Positions 52,099-62,500 are shown, numbered from the stretch's first letter. The stretch: 64,000 nt of DNA from Alphaproteobacteria bacterium (GCA_017307375.1 JAFKFH010000007.1:124001-188000), one strand, 5' to 3'. Made by a program: numbers and translations. Notes: generated by a model from the sequence alone, not told the origin.

Positions 52099-52923
52099 AT
52101 GGCGATCAAGAATATCCTGCTGCACCTGACCGACGACAAGCGGGCCGATGCCCGCATCAAGTCGGCCCTGGCGCTGGCCGCGGCCCATGAGGCGCATCTC
52201 ACCGCGCTCTACACGATTCCGCCGATCGAGATCCCGCCCTTCGTGATGGGCTCGATCCCGACCGAAATCATCGACCAGCGTCGCGAGGAGCATGAGGCGG
52301 CTGCCCGCAAGCAGCATGCCGATTTCGTCGCGGCCTGCGAGAAGCAGGGCGTCGTCAGCGAATGGCGCATCGCCGAGGGCGATGCCGCCGACATCCTGGC
52401 AATCCACGCCCGCTACGCCGACCTGACCGTGATCGGCCAGCCCGATCCGGACGAGGGCGGGCCGCTCGGCTATGAAACCCTGCCGCACGAACTGGTGCTG
52501 ACCGCCGGTGCGCCGGTGCTGGTGGTGCCGTATGCCGGCCGCTTCAACAAGCTGGGCCAGCGCATCCTGATCGCCTGGAACGGCAGCCGTGAATCGGCCC
52601 GCGCGGTGCGCGACGCGCTGCCGCTGCTCGCCCGGGCCCGCAAGGTCACGGTGTTCTCGGTCAACCCGACCAAGCGCGACCACATTCCGGGTGCCGACAT
52701 CGCCGCCCAGATCGCGCGGCATGGCGCGAAGGTCGAGGTGGCGCATACGGTCGCGCGCGATATCGACGTCGGCGACGTGCTGCTGGCCGCGGTCACCGAC
52801 CGGTCGGCCGATCTTGTCGTCATGGGCGCCTATGGCCATTCCCGGCTGCGCGAAATCGTGCTGGGCGGGGCGACGCAGTCGCTGCTCGGCCAGATGACCG
52901 TGCCGGTCCTGCTCAGTCACTGA
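52099..52923 (+). CDS. Tandem universal stress protein (UspA family)
   Basis: The 274-residue cytoplasmic protein contains two Usp domains (about 1-140 and 150-274). The second ends with the ATP-binding signature MGAYGHSRLREIVLGGATQS, matching G-x2-G-x9-G-[ST]. The first has the degenerate TVIGQPDPDEGGPLG. Tandem Usp proteins usually form stress-responsive monomers resembling a Usp dimer. The ATG at 52099 was chosen because the family N-terminus starts there (MAIKNILLHLTDD); GAGGAG lies upstream. Confidence 0.92.
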   Translation: MAIKNILLHLTDDKRADARIKSALALAAAHEAHLTALYTIPPIEIPPFVMGSIPTEIIDQRREEHEAAARKQHADFVAACEKQGVVSEWRIAEGDAADILAIHARYADLTVIGQPDPDEGGPLGYETLPHELVLTAGAPVLVVPYAGRFNKLGQRILIAWNGSRESARAVRDALPLLARARKVTVFSVNPTKRDHIPGADIAAQIARHGAKVEVAHTVARDIDVGDVLLAAVTDRSADLVVMGAYGHSRLREIVLGGATQSLLGQMTVPVLLSH

Positions 52924-52956
52924 ACCGGAACGAAACTCTGCGATCCTGACATTTGG

Positions 52957-52998
52957 CGGCGCGGGAATTTGTGATTGGAGTCACAAACTCCCGCGCCG
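52957..52998. repeat. Long stem-loop between usp and M20 peptidase genes
   Basis: An 18-bp inverted repeat with one mismatch (left arm 52957-52974, right arm 52981-52998; CGGCGCGGGA start, TCCCGCGCCG end) encloses a 6-base loop. No T-run follows on either strand, so it is not a classic intrinsic terminator. It probably forms a strong RNA hairpin at the 3' end of the usp message or protects it from decay. Confidence 0.6.
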
Positions 52999-53067
52999 TC
53001 TCATGGACAGGCCGCGGGCGGATCACTAGTCTTGAGGCCCTGGGGAATTTAGTTCTTGGAGAGGGCC

Positions 53068-54240
53068 ATGGGCGTTATCGACCGGATCAAGGCATTCCAC
53101 CCGGAATTGACCGAAATCCGCCGCGACCTGCACGCGCATCCGGAAACCGCGTTCGAGGAGAACCGGACCGCTGACATCGTCGCCGACAAGCTGCAATCTT
53201 GGGGGCTCGAGATTCATCGGGGCCTGGCCAAGACCGGCGTGGTCGGCACGCTGAAGGCCGGTCGCGCCAACCGGGCGATCGGCCTGCGCGCCGACATGGA
53301 CGCCCTCGACCTGATCGAACTGAACGAATTCGGGCACAAGTCGCGCCATGAAGGCAAGATGCACGGCTGCGGCCATGACGGACATACCGTCATGCTGCTC
53401 GGCGCTGCCAAGTATCTGTCCGAGAACCGCAATTTCGACGGCACCGTCCATTTCATCTTCCAGCCCGCCGAAGAGAACCTGGCCGGCGGCAAGGTGATGA
53501 TCGACGATGGCCTGTTCGAGAAGTTCCCGGTGGAATCGGTCTACGGCATGCACAACATGCCGGGTCTCGAGGTCGGCAAGTTCGCGGTGCGCGTCGGGCC
53601 GATGATGGCCTCCGCCGACATGTTCACCGTCAAGGTGCGCGGCGTCGGTGCCCACGGCGCCTATCCGCACAAGGGCGTCGATACCGTCCTGGTCGCGTCC
53701 GAGATGGTGGTGGCCCTGCAGTCGATCGTCGCCCGCAACGTCGATCCGCTGGAACCGGCCGTGATCTCGGTGACGATGTTCCAGTCGGGCCACACGACCA
53801 ACGTGATCCCGGAGCATGCGCTGCTCGGCGGTACCGTCCGCGCCTTCCGGCCGGAGGTGCAGGACCTGCTGGAGCGGCGGATGCGCGAGGTGCTCGACGG
53901 CATCGCCAGGGCTCATGGGGCGGAAGTCGAGCTCGACTACCAGCGCCGCTATCCGCCGACGATCAACACCGCCGACGAAACCGAGCTTGCCGCCGCCGCG
54001 GCCGGCATGGTCGTCGGACCGGAGAACGTCGTGCACAACATGGCACCGTCGATGGGCGCCGAGGACTTCGCCTGGATGCTGCGCGAGCGCCCCGGCTCCT
54101 ACGTCTGGATCGGCAATGGCGCCGGCGAGGGCAGCTGCATGGTCCACAATCCGCGCTACGACTTCAACGACGAGGTCCTGCCGATCGGGTCCAGCTACTG
54201 GGTCCGGCTGGTCGAGACCATACTGAAGCCCGCAGCCTGA
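53068..54240 (+). CDS. M20 family amidohydrolase (hippurate hydrolase-like)
   Basis: The 390-residue protein is an M20D metallopeptidase like hippurate hydrolase, IAA-amino acid hydrolase and N-acetyl-diaminopimelate deacetylase. Visible marks are EIRRDLHAHPETAFEENRTA, GLRADMDALDLIELNEFGHK, MHGCGHDGHTVMLLGAAKYL, FIFQPAEENLAGGKVMIDDG and MAPSMGAEDFAWML. These include the Cys/His metal ligands in HGCGHDGH. GGAGAGGG lies just before the ATG; a TTG four codons earlier is unlikely. It precedes the MBL-fold gene by 22 bases, probably in one transcript. Confidence 0.92.
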   Translation: MGVIDRIKAFHPELTEIRRDLHAHPETAFEENRTADIVADKLQSWGLEIHRGLAKTGVVGTLKAGRANRAIGLRADMDALDLIELNEFGHKSRHEGKMHGCGHDGHTVMLLGAAKYLSENRNFDGTVHFIFQPAEENLAGGKVMIDDGLFEKFPVESVYGMHNMPGLEVGKFAVRVGPMMASADMFTVKVRGVGAHGAYPHKGVDTVLVASEMVVALQSIVARNVDPLEPAVISVTMFQSGHTTNVIPEHALLGGTVRAFRPEVQDLLERRMREVLDGIARAHGAEVELDYQRRYPPTINTADETELAAAAAGMVVGPENVVHNMAPSMGAEDFAWMLRERPGSYVWIGNGAGEGSCMVHNPRYDFNDEVLPIGSSYWVRLVETILKPAA

Positions 54241-54262
54241 ACCCGGCGAAGGCGATCGGACC

Positions 54263-55087
54263 GTGAGCTTCAAGATAAAATTCTGGGGCGTCCGCGGTTC
54301 GATCGCCACCCCGTCGCCGCGCCACATCGCGTTCGGCGGCAATACCTCCTGCATCGAGGTTTCGGTCGGCGGACGGCGTATCGTGCTCGATGCCGGCACC
54401 GGGATGCGCATGCTGGGCCACTGGTTCAACCAGAAGAACGTCAAGGAAGCCGCGATCCTGCTGTCCCATACGCATTGGGACCACATCAACGGCTTCCCTT
54501 TCTTTTCGCCGGCCTTCCGCAAGGATTGCGCCTTCACCATCATGGCCGGGCATCTTGCCGCCCATGGCGGAATCAAGAAGGTGTTCGAGACCCAGATGTC
54601 TAACCCGGTGTTCCCGGTGCCGCTGGAGGCGATCGGCGCCCAGCTCGACTTCGCCGACTTCCAGGCTGGCGCCGACATCGCGCTGTCGCGCGACGTGCTG
54701 ATCCGCACCGCCGCGCTCAACCATCCGGACGGGGCGACCGGCTATCGCATCGAGTACCAGGGCAAGTCGATGTGCTACGTGACCGATACCGAGCATGTCC
54801 CGGGCAAGCCCGATCAGAGCGTGCTGGGCCTGATCGCCGGCGCCGACCTGGTCATCTACGATTCCACCTACACCGACAAGGAATTCCCCCAGAAGGTCGG
54901 CTGGGGCCATTCGACCTGGCAGGAGGGGGTGCGGCTGTGCCGCGCTGCCGGCGCCAAGCGGCTGGCCATCTTCCACCACGATCCCGACCACGAGGATCCC
55001 TTCATGGAGGCGGTCGAGGAAGAGGCGCGTCGGATGTGGGAAGGGGCCTTCGTCGCCCGCGAGAATATGCGGATCAATCTGGCCTGA
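54263..55087 (+). CDS. MBL-fold metallohydrolase (phosphodiesterase-like)
   Basis: The 274-residue protein is a metallo-beta-lactamase-fold hydrolase. It starts FKIKFWGVRGSIATPSP, with GGNTSCIEV and the zinc motif SHTHWDHINGFPFF (HxHxDH). Further ligands are in NHPDGATGYRI, CYVTDTEH and FHHDPDHEDPF. The WGVRGSIPTP-type beginning is typical of the MBL branch that includes cyclic nucleotide phosphodiesterases and the PhnP/ribonuclease Z-like group. The start is a GTG. The substrate is unknown. Confidence 0.88.
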   Translation: MSFKIKFWGVRGSIATPSPRHIAFGGNTSCIEVSVGGRRIVLDAGTGMRMLGHWFNQKNVKEAAILLSHTHWDHINGFPFFSPAFRKDCAFTIMAGHLAAHGGIKKVFETQMSNPVFPVPLEAIGAQLDFADFQAGADIALSRDVLIRTAALNHPDGATGYRIEYQGKSMCYVTDTEHVPGKPDQSVLGLIAGADLVIYDSTYTDKEFPQKVGWGHSTWQEGVRLCRAAGAKRLAIFHHDPDHEDPFMEAVEEEARRMWEGAFVARENMRINLA

Positions 55088-55094
55088 CGCCTGA

Positions 55095-57353
55095 TCACAG
55101 CCGCCAGATCTTGCTTATGCCGTCGAGGCGGCGATCCGTCCTGATGTCGAAGACGGCCCGCCTGGCCAGGCGATAGCCCAGTTCGCGATAGGCTTCGAAC
55201 TGCGCCTCGTTGAAGAACTGATCGGCCGTGCTTTCGTGCGGGAACGACGGATATTGCGCACGTCGTGCATAGAGATCGGCGGGAAGCCCTTCGGTCAGCG
55301 TCGGCTTGACGATGACCAGAAACCCTTCGGCGCCGGTGTCGGCATAGCGGAGCCGCGCGATCGCATAGCCCGATGCGGCCCGCTCGCCCGAACTCAGCCG
55401 TTCCAGCCCGAATTCGTCAATGAAATCGACATTGACCGCGAAATCGACGCGGATGCGCTCGATCATCGAGGCCAGGTCGGCGAATTCGAAGCGTTCATCG
55501 GCACCGGCTTCCGACAGCACGATCAGGCGACAGCGACGGCGGACCAGCTCATACACCCCGGTATTGTCGAAATGGCCGCCATCGGTGATCTGCAGGAACT
55601 GGCTGTCTTCGCGGAGATCCTCGCCCAGCATGTTCCACGCCGCGGGCTGGAGCAGATTGGGCCAGGACGCCGACTTGCCGGCGGGAAGCCTGGCCGGGTT
55701 CACCAGCCAGTAGCCGAGACGGATGTTGAGCAAGGTCATCAGGACCGAGACCAGCCGGCTGCGGGTCAGGCCAGTGCCGCCGACGCCGGCATTGGGGTTC
55801 GCGGCGGCCCCCGACGTCGCCATCGCGGTCGCCAGCGTAATGCCGCGGCCATCGTCCTCGGATTGACCGTACCGCGCGGTGCTCAGCCAGCCCGTCGCGT
55901 CGCTGCCGACATGCAGCGGCGACAGCAGGAAACTGTCGCCGGCCCGACCGCTGAAGCAGTATCGGGCCGACCCGGTCAGCACCACGTTCGCGTTGATCAG
56001 GTGATAGGGGCCGGCGTAGGGGATGGCATCCCGGCCGGCGCCGCACATCTGGTCGAGCCGCGCGGCATCGGCCTTGGCCGCCGGTTCCCAGCCGCCGCCT
56101 TGCAGCCTGTCGGCGTCCGGCAGGAACGTCTCCATCAGCCGATCCCGGTAGAAGCGATGCAGCGACGTGTCGTTGGCATTGATCCGCCAGGCGGCAAACA
56201 ACGCGACGACTTCGAGCAGCCCGGCGACGACGATCGCGACCTGTGCCGCGCCCGCCGGATCATGCAGTTCGTCGATGAAGACGACCAGCATGCGCTGGGC
56301 CAGCAACTGGGCGAGCCACAGAAACCCGATCAGCACCAGCGCCGCGGCAACCATCATCACCGGCAGCCTGCCTGCCTGGCCCGGCTGCGGCCGCTTGCCC
56401 AGCGCCGCGATCAGGGCGCCGCTGGAGCCGACCAGGACCGGCAGCAAGGCATCGGCGGCCTGGCCGGTCAGCAGCCTGTCGACCGTCGGCCCGAGATAGA
56501 AGAGGCCGGCGAGCCCGAGGCAGGCAAGCAGCGCCTGCAGGCTGATGCCAAAGCCGCGTTGCGTGAAGAGGCGGACGAAATAGGGCAGTGCGCTCGGATG
56601 GTCGCGCAACTCGCGGCGGCGATCGGCGCCGATCAGCGGCCGGAACGCGAGGTTCGGGCTGGCCCAGGACAGTACCGACAAGCCGAAGAAGACGGCCGCC
56701 GACAGGCCGGCGATCCAGCCCGCGCCCCAGGTGATGACCTGCGTCACCAGTTCTGCCGCGTCGTTCGACAGGGCGGCGCCCGGGCGCCAGGTCACGTTGC
56801 CCAGCAGCAGGGCACTGTGCAGGGCGAGCAGCATGGCGAGGACCAGGCCGAAATAGACGGCAAGGGTCGCCGTCATGCCGCGCAGGACGAACGCCATCCC
56901 GGCCAGCAGCGACAGCTTGCGGCTGGGGGCCAGATAGTTGCCACGCTGACGGATGAAGTCGAGGGCGCGCAACCGCGCCTCCGTACCCTGGGCATGCCGG
57001 GTGCCGGCCAGCGGGCTGGACAGGGGAAACGTGCCGGGGGTCAGCCCGCTTCCCGGAAGCTGCGACAACAACCAGCTGAGGGCGCAGCCGATATAGCCGC
57101 CCCCCGATACCGTAGACAGGTATTCGAAGCGCGACAGCGCTCGTTCGACCACCAGCGCCTGCAGCACGCCCAGAGCGAACGACGCCGAGCGGATTCCGCC
57201 GCCAGACAGTGCGAGGCCGGCGACGTTCTCCGGATCGACCGTGATCCTCCGCTCCAGCGTGTCATCCAGCCGGGTTTGCCGGATATGCGCGATTTCGCCG
57301 GCGAAGACCTCATCGAAGGTCAGTGTCGCCCGTTCATCCTTGTCCGTCGTCAT
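55095..57353 (-). CDS. Patatin-like phospholipase split by a membrane region
   Basis: The 752-residue protein has a patatin catalytic domain in two parts. The N-terminal part carries the oxyanion loop GLALSGGGIRSASFALGVLQ (about 46-65) and the nucleophile region YLSTVSGGGYIGCALSWLL, with Ser83 as the likely nucleophile. The first Gly of the usual GxSxG is Thr here. The partner Asp lies far away at about residue 590 in ITDGGHFDNTGVYELVRRR. Between them, about residues 150-400 contain six or so hydrophobic segments such as AGWIAGLSAAVFFGLSVLSW. The enzyme would be membrane-embedded with a cytoplasmic lipase. It converges on the MBL-fold gene. Confidence 0.85.
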   Translation of the reverse strand: MTTDKDERATLTFDEVFAGEIAHIRQTRLDDTLERRITVDPENVAGLALSGGGIRSASFALGVLQALVVERALSRFEYLSTVSGGGYIGCALSWLLSQLPGSGLTPGTFPLSSPLAGTRHAQGTEARLRALDFIRQRGNYLAPSRKLSLLAGMAFVLRGMTATLAVYFGLVLAMLLALHSALLLGNVTWRPGAALSNDAAELVTQVITWGAGWIAGLSAAVFFGLSVLSWASPNLAFRPLIGADRRRELRDHPSALPYFVRLFTQRGFGISLQALLACLGLAGLFYLGPTVDRLLTGQAADALLPVLVGSSGALIAALGKRPQPGQAGRLPVMMVAAALVLIGFLWLAQLLAQRMLVVFIDELHDPAGAAQVAIVVAGLLEVVALFAAWRINANDTSLHRFYRDRLMETFLPDADRLQGGGWEPAAKADAARLDQMCGAGRDAIPYAGPYHLINANVVLTGSARYCFSGRAGDSFLLSPLHVGSDATGWLSTARYGQSEDDGRGITLATAMATSGAAANPNAGVGGTGLTRSRLVSVLMTLLNIRLGYWLVNPARLPAGKSASWPNLLQPAAWNMLGEDLREDSQFLQITDGGHFDNTGVYELVRRRCRLIVLSEAGADERFEFADLASMIERIRVDFAVNVDFIDEFGLERLSSGERAASGYAIARLRYADTGAEGFLVIVKPTLTEGLPADLYARRAQYPSFPHESTADQFFNEAQFEAYRELGYRLARRAVFDIRTDRRLDGISKIWRL

Positions 57354-57423
57354 ACTCGCGTCCCGCCGCTATGCGATCGGACGCAAGTCTAGTCTTGTGA
57401 TTTTTAGGTGTCTATTGCCTGAT

Positions 57424-58911
57424 TTAATCAACTGATCTGAACGGCCCACCCTCGATCAGGCGCCATCGCGTCAGGCTGCGGTCGTCGTGCGATTGCCGCC
57501 AGGACAGCAGGCGCCTCGCGTATTTCGCGGCAATCCCCGCATGGTCCGGGTCGCGGGCCAGATCGGTCGTCTCGTCGGGATCGGCGGCGAGATCGAACAG
57601 CAGCGGGTCGAGACCGGCGAAATGCACGTACTTGAACCGCGCGTCGCGGATGACGGCGAGGTTGCAGCGATCGGCCGGCAGGCCGAACAGGGTTTCGGCC
57701 GCGCGCGTCGCCGGATCGCGGAAGTCGTATTCCCAATGCGCCGCGTCACGCCACGGCGCCAGTTCGCCGCGCAGCCAGGGCCGCAGCGACAGGCCCTGGG
57801 CCTGATCGGGCACGGGCGCGCCGATCAGGTCCATCACCGTCGGCAGGATGTCGACGCTTTCGGTGAAGGCGTCGACCTTGCGGCCGCGCGTATGGTCGAA
57901 TTCGGCGCGCGGATCGCGCACGATCAGCGGGACGTGATAGGCGCCGTCGTAGAAGCCCAACTTGCCGACCAGCCAGTGATCGCCCAGCATTTCGCCATGA
58001 TCGGAGGTGAAGATGATCAAGGTCCGCTTCAATTCCTCACGGTCATGCAGCGCATAGACGATATCGCCGATCGCATCGTCCACCTGGGACATCAGGCCGT
58101 AATAGGCGGCCGCCGCCTGCTGGATCGCCGCATCGTCGACCGGGGCGCGATAGCGCGCCTGGCCCAGCGCGAAGGCGAGGTACGGATGCTGCGCCGCCTC
58201 GGCCGCCAGCAGCGGCTTGCGCCGCGGACGCGGCATGCGCGCCGGATCGTGATAGGCGTGATAGGGCGGGCAGGCGACGAAGGGCGGATGCGGACGGTAG
58301 AACGAGACATGGGCAAACCATGGCTCGGTCTGGCCCGCCAGCCAGTCGGTAAAGGCACGGGCCAGGAACCGGGTCTCGGATTCGTCGGCGCCGAACAGCG
58401 TGTGCGGCCGCCCCTGCGCGTCGAAGACCGGCTTGAAGAAGGCCTGCTTCTCGGTCCCGAACTCATGGCCGCGGCGGCGCAGATCGGCGGCGAAGGGCGC
58501 GAAATCCTCATGCAGCGGCATGACCGGATCGAAGCCGTCCAGCACGCCTTCGTAGCTGGCGAGCCGGGCGTCGCCGGGCTCGAGTCCGCGGGGATCGGCC
58601 GTGGTGTCGGTATAGCCGAACAGTGCCGGCCGATAGCCTGCCGCGCGGGCCTCCCGAGCGATGTTGGTCAGCCGGGGATCGAGCGGCGAGCCGTTCAGCA
58701 CCGCGCGATGCGTGTGCAGATAGGTGCCGGTATAAAGGCTTGCCCGGCTCGGCCCGCAGGGAGCCGCCTGGGCATAATGGCGACGGAAGGTGACGCCGGC
58801 GCGGGCGAGACCGTCGATATGCGGCGTGCGCACATGCGGGTGGCCGACCGTCGACAGGCTGTCGCCGCGCCACTGGTCTGCCGTGATGAAGAGGATGTTG
58901 AGGCGGGACAT
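57424..58911 (-). CDS. Phosphonate monoester hydrolase-like enzyme (sulfatase superfamily)
   Basis: The 495-residue protein belongs to the alkaline phosphatase/sulfatase superfamily. It has the formylglycine motif PCGPSRASLYTG, with Cys52 to be converted by a maturase. Metal ligands sit in ITADQWRGD and IIFTSDHGEMLGDHWLVGKL. It strongly recalls rhizobial phosphonate monoester hydrolases through RAVLNGSPLD, GYTDTTADPRG, FYRPHPPFVACPPYHAYHD and AEAAQHPYLAFALG. Such enzymes split phosphonate and phosphodiester bonds, often also sulfate esters. There is no signal peptide, so it should be cytoplasmic. Its ATG shares the CATG palindrome with the divergent gene. Confidence 0.85.
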   Translation of the reverse strand: MSRLNILFITADQWRGDSLSTVGHPHVRTPHIDGLARAGVTFRRHYAQAAPCGPSRASLYTGTYLHTHRAVLNGSPLDPRLTNIAREARAAGYRPALFGYTDTTADPRGLEPGDARLASYEGVLDGFDPVMPLHEDFAPFAADLRRRGHEFGTEKQAFFKPVFDAQGRPHTLFGADESETRFLARAFTDWLAGQTEPWFAHVSFYRPHPPFVACPPYHAYHDPARMPRPRRKPLLAAEAAQHPYLAFALGQARYRAPVDDAAIQQAAAAYYGLMSQVDDAIGDIVYALHDREELKRTLIIFTSDHGEMLGDHWLVGKLGFYDGAYHVPLIVRDPRAEFDHTRGRKVDAFTESVDILPTVMDLIGAPVPDQAQGLSLRPWLRGELAPWRDAAHWEYDFRDPATRAAETLFGLPADRCNLAVIRDARFKYVHFAGLDPLLFDLAADPDETTDLARDPDHAGIAAKYARRLLSWRQSHDDRSLTRWRLIEGGPFRSVD

Positions 58912-59437
58912 GACGCCTGAAACTAAGCCACGAAGCCGCCGGCGCCTGCAACTGCTGCGGCGCATCCTGTCGCCGCTGATCGTGCTGGCGGCGCTGATCG
59001 TTTCGCTGGAATCCTGGCTGTGGGACCATTTCATGGCCCTGGCCCGCTGGGCCGAACGCGCGCCGCCGGTCCGCTGGACGATCGACGGCTATCGCCGCCT
59101 GCCGCCGCTGGCCATGGCCTTCGTCGTCTGCCTGGCGCTGGCGATCGGCGAGCCGCTGAAGCTGATCGGGCTGTGGCTCGCCTCGACCGGCCATCCGGTG
59201 CAGGCCGGCATCGCGATCGGGTCGGGCTACGTGCTCGGCACGGCGTTGCCGGCCTGGCTGGTCGCCCAGGGGCGGGAGCGGCTGATGACGCTCGCCTGGT
59301 TTGCCTGGGGTTATACGCGGCTGCACGGGCTGGTCCGGGCGGCGCATGACTATCTCGCCCGCCAGCCGGCCTGGGTGGCGACCAGGATATGGGTGGGACG
59401 CATGGTGCGACGGCTCAGGCTCTGGTCACGCCGCTAA
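58910..59437 (+). CDS. Small polytopic membrane protein of unknown function
   Basis: The 175-residue protein has three hydrophobic segments: RILSPLIVLAALIVSLESWL, PPLAMAFVVCLALAIGEPLK and AGIAIGSGYVLGTALPAWLV. The basic N- and C-terminal ends suggest a positive-inside orientation. No family is recognised with confidence. Its ATG at 58910-58912 overlaps the start codon of the divergent hydrolase; GAGGCGGGAC just before it is a good ribosome binding site lying inside the hydrolase coding region. A later start is possible but would break the first helix. Confidence 0.75.
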   Translation: MTPETKPRSRRRLQLLRRILSPLIVLAALIVSLESWLWDHFMALARWAERAPPVRWTIDGYRRLPPLAMAFVVCLALAIGEPLKLIGLWLASTGHPVQAGIAIGSGYVLGTALPAWLVAQGRERLMTLAWFAWGYTRLHGLVRAAHDYLARQPAWVATRIWVGRMVRRLRLWSRR

Positions 59438-59513
59438 CTCATATGTATGCTAACAATATCGCGTCCGGTTCGTTCGGTCCCAAGGCAGCCTTTGCGCAAC
59501 CCGGGGGGATGGC

Positions 59514-62500
59514 ATGCTGGAGTTGGCGTTCGGTTTCGTCACCGCGGATCTCTATCGTCACGACGGCCTGGCCCGGCTCGATGCGGTTTTCCGCCAATGG
59601 CTGGCAAGCCGCGATCCCGACCTCGACGACCGCCTCGAACGCGCCCGTGCGGCGAGCGCCCCCGCCCCGGCGGAATTGCTGATCGACCTCGCCCCGCCGG
59701 CCGAAGCGTTCGTCGCGACACTGTTCGGCATCGAAGCCGATGTTGCCGCGATGCGGGCCGAGATCGTCGGCCTGGCGCCACTCGCCGCGGTCAAGCGCAA
59801 CTTCGTGCAGCGCGTCGCGGTCAAGGGCCATGACGCGGCCAGTGCCGCGGCCATCGACGGCCCGGTGCTGCGCGCCGCGCTCGAAGATCATATCGGCCAG
59901 GATTTCGCCGAGCTCGATTTCGCGCGCGCCGTGCTCGACTGGGAGGCGAAGGACGGCTGTGCCGAGCCGTTGGCCCTCGCCCGCGACTACGCGGCCTGGG
60001 CGACGCTGTCGCCGGCCGGCCAGGCGCGCCATGGCGGTGGCGTGCTGTTCAAGGTGCCGCGCAAGACCGACCCCGAGCATCTGGTCCGTCATCTGGTGAC
60101 CGACGAGGCGGAAGGGTTCCCGCGGCATCGTCTCGACCCAGCTCACCTGCGGGCCCGCGACGGCTTCGGCCTGACCGATGCCGGCACCGATCTCGCCGGG
60201 GCGTGTGACCAGGCAAATTACTGCATCTGGTGCCATCATCAGGGAAAGGATTCCTGCTCGAAGGGCCTGCGCGATCGCCAGGGCGCGTTCAGGCAGAGTC
60301 CGTTCGGCGTGACCCTCGCCGGTTGCCCGCTCGAGGAGAAGATCTCCGAGATGCACGAGGTTTTCGCCGGTGGTGCGGCCATCGGCGCGCTGGCCGTCAT
60401 CACCCTCGACAACCCGATGGCTGCCGCCACCGGGCATCGCATCTGCAACGACTGCATGAAGGCCTGCATCTACCAGCGCCAGGACCCGGTCGATATCCCG
60501 CAGGCCGAGACCCGCATCCTGAAGAGCGTGCTGGCACTGCCCTACGGCTTCGAGATCTACGGCCTGCTGACCCGGTGGAATCCCCTGAACCTGCGCCGGC
60601 CGTTTCCGCGCCCGCCTTCGGGCCGGCGCGTGCTGGTGGCCGGGATGGGGCCGGCGGGCTTCACACTGGCCCACCACTTGATGAACGAAGGGCATTTCGT
60701 CGTCGGCATCGACGGCCTGAAGATCGAGCCGTTGCCCGGTGCGCTCGCCGATCCCTCGGTGCCGATCCGCGATATCGCCAGCTTGCGCGAAGATCTGGAC
60801 GACCGGGTGATGGCCGGTTTCGGCGGCGTCGCCGAATACGGCATCACCGTGCGCTGGGACAAGAATTTCCTCAAGATCGTGCGGCTGCTGCTGGAGCGGC
60901 GCGATCGTTTCCTGCTGCTCGGCGGCGTCCGTTTCGGTGGCACGCTGACCCTGGACGACGCCTTCGCCCAGGGCTTCGACCATGTCGCGCTGGCCGTGGG
61001 TGCCGGCCGGCCGACGGTGCTGGAACTGCCCCACGGACTGGCGCGCGGCGTGCGCACGGCCTCCGACTTCCTGATGGCGCTGCAGCTGACCGGCGCGGCC
61101 AAGCGCTCGTCGATCGCCAACATGCAGCTGCGATTGCCGGTGGTCGTCATCGGCGGCGGCCTGACCGCGATCGACGCCGCGACCGAGGCAATGGCCTACT
61201 ACCCGGTGCAGGTGGAGAAGTTCCTCGACCGCTACGAGACGCTGTCGCGCGAGCGGGGCGAAGCCGCCGTCCGCGCCGCCTTCACGCCCGACGAAGCGGT
61301 CGTGGCCGACGAGTTCCTGGTCCATGGACGGGCCGTGCGCGCCGAGCGGATGCAGGCGGCTGCAGAAGGGCGCCCCCCGAGGCTGGCGGCGCTGGTGCAG
61401 GGCTGGGGCGGCGTCACCATCGCCTATCGCCGCCGGCTGATCGACAGCCCGTCCTACACGCTCAATCACGAGGAGGTCGAGAAGGCACTGGAGGAAGGGA
61501 TCTCGTTCTGCGAAGGCTTGACGCCGCGCGCCGTCGACGTCGATGCATCGGGCCATGCTGCGGCCCTGCGCCTGACCGGCGAGAACGGGGCCGATGTCGT
61601 ACTCGCCGCGCGCGCGGTGCTGGTCGCGGCCGGAACCCAGCCCAACACCGTGCTGGCGCGCGAGGATGCCGGGAATTTCGTGCTGGCCGGCAAGTACTTC
61701 CGCGCGGTCGACGACAGCGGCGCGACGGTGACACCCGAACGCCAGATGGCCAAGCCGGCGGAGCCGCGCGTCCTCCTTGCCCGCCATCCCGACGGCCGTT
61801 TCGTCAGCTTCTTCGGCGATCTGCATCCGAGCTATTTCGGCAACGTGGTCAAGGCCATGGGATCGGCCGCCCAGGGCTATCCGACGGTCTGCCGTGTCCT
61901 CGACCAGGTCACGCCCGCGCCGATATCCGATGCGGCCTTTGCCGCCAGATTGCGCGACAACTGCCAGGCTCATGTGCATGCGGTCCACCGTCTGACGCCG
62001 ACGATTGTCGAGGTCGTCGTCCGGGCGCCGCAGGCCGCCCGCAATTTTCGCCCGGGGCAGTTCTACCGGCTGCAGAATTACGAACAGATCAGCCCCCGTA
62101 TCGACGGCACCGTGCTGGCGATGGAGGGGTTGGCGCTGACCGGCGCTTCGGTCGATACCGAGCGCGGGCTGTTGTCGACCATCGTGCTGGAAATGGGCGG
62201 CTCGTCCGATCTCTGTGCCCATCTGCGGCCGGGCGAACCGGTCGTCCTGATGGGGCCGACCGGCGCGCCGACCCATATCGCCGGCGGCGAAACGGTGCTG
62301 CTGGTCGGTGGCGGGCTGGGCAATGCGGTGCTGTTCTCGATCGGCCGCGCCTTCCGCGAGGCCGGCTCGCGGGTCCTCTACTTCGCCGGCTACAAGCGGA
62401 TGATCGATCGCTACAAGGTGGCCGAGATCGAGGCGGCAGCCGACGTTGTCGTCTGGTGCTGCGACGAGGCGCCAGGCTTCGCGCCCGGCCGGCCGCAGGA

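Noticed and set aside
59439-62276. Very long open frame on the minus strand opposite the fused oxidoreductase (945 codons)
   Set aside because: It is a shadow caused by high GC. The plus-strand frame has clear domains and Cys motifs, while the minus frame has a Gly/Arg/His-rich composition with no motif.
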